Shown here in pieces: positions 5,582 to 5,744 of a stretch of 5,744 nucleotides of DNA (position 1 is its first letter; each line of letters opens with the position of its first letter). The DNA is from JAYWFX01 sp043778575 (GTDB lineage Bacteria; Patescibacteriota; JACMRA01): contig JAYWFX010000086.1 in assembly GCA_043778575.1 (NCBI GenBank), positions 1 through 5,744 on the forward strand, read 5' to 3'. The notes beneath the pieces are model-generated. The model was not told the origin of the DNA. It saw only the letters and a list, made by a program, of their open reading frames with translations, and did not search any database. Made by a program: the position numbers and the translations under genes.

Positions 5582-5744
5582 CTATTTCACAAGAAATTCC
5601 TGAATCGCACCATCTTTCATTTTTATTACTGTGTCTGCTAGCTCAGCAAATTCAGGATTGTGAGTAACCATAACAATAGTCAGACCATCTTTTTTATTCA
5701 AATCATTGAGTATATCTTTTACTTGGTCTTCATTTACGCTATCT
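5582..5744 (-). CDS. ABC transporter ATP-binding subunit (LolD/MacB-like), C-terminal end, cut by the right edge
   Basis: Reading the minus strand from the right edge gives 53 codons then TAG at 5584-5582. The fragment begins with DS, which fits the D-loop just after Walker B, continues through a helix (EDQVKDILNDLN), then TIVMVTHNPEFAELAD with the H-loop histidine, and ends with VIKMKDGAIQEF. This is the standard end of the LolD/MacB/YknY branch of ABC ATPases, which drive lipoprotein release or export with FtsX/MacB-type permeases. Walker A, the Q-loop, the signature motif and Walker B lie outside the window. The subfamily is inferred from the VMVTHNPEFAE..D pattern; FtsE is less likely. 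The stop overlaps the putative ribosome site (AGGG) of whatever follows, indicating an operon with the small gene downstream. Confidence 0.85.
   Translation of the reverse strand, partial: DSVNEDQVKDILNDLNKKDGLTIVMVTHNPEFAELADTVIKMKDGAIQEFLVK

Noticed and set aside
1..5744. CRISPR array, tRNA, rRNA, riboswitch, insertion sequence or attachment site
   Set aside because: No regularly spaced repeats, cloverleaf-like sequence, transposase motif or terminal inverted repeats were seen on either strand.

Overview
The window is AT-rich bacterial DNA packed with short-spaced genes. It encodes five recognisable proteins and one small unrecognised one. My best guess for the source is a Candidate Phyla Radiation (Patescibacteria) genome or a close relative. 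This rests on the diverged but motif-complete housekeeping proteins, an NLPY instead of NPPY in PrmC, weak Shine-Dalgarno signals, and a bifunctional penicillin-binding protein with a long beta-rich C-terminal tail. It is an inference from style, not a proven placement. The standard code fits: the five complete or terminated reading frames end in TAA or TAG, glycine is encoded by GGN, and no in-frame TGA occurs, so nothing suggests UGA recoding.

Layout. Positions 1-413 (minus) hold the N-terminal part of DprA, cut by the left edge. Positions 414-505 are a short divergent regulatory gap with an inverted repeat TGTCAAA/TTTGACA. Three genes then run on the plus strand: prmC (506-1387), a Jag/KhpB-type RNA-binding protein (1481-2020), and a 1101-residue class A penicillin-binding protein (2025-5330). 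Only 4 nt separate the last two. From the right edge, two minus-strand genes converge on the PBP gene: the C-terminal end of a LolD/MacB-type ABC ATPase (5582-5744, cut by the window) and, 4 nt downstream of its stop, a 76-codon frame of unknown function (5347-5577). The convergent gap is only 16 nt and shows no clear terminator.

How they fit together. DprA belongs to DNA uptake and recombination, and PrmC to translation termination. The KhpB-PBP pair is the most coherent unit: KhpB/Jag (EloR) proteins are linked to control of cell-wall elongation in Firmicutes, and here the gene is tightly coupled to the main peptidoglycan polymerase/transpeptidase. The ABC ATPase fragment probably belongs to an envelope export or lipoprotein-type transporter lying mostly outside the window.

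I see no CRISPR array, tRNA, rRNA, insertion sequence or phage gene, and no clearly new system. The points most worth a second look are the near-identical 17-18 nt element upstream of both prmC and khpB, the unusual PBP (glycosyltransferase motif changes, 16 cysteines, Ig-like tail), and the ambiguous small gene with clustered palindromes at the right end.
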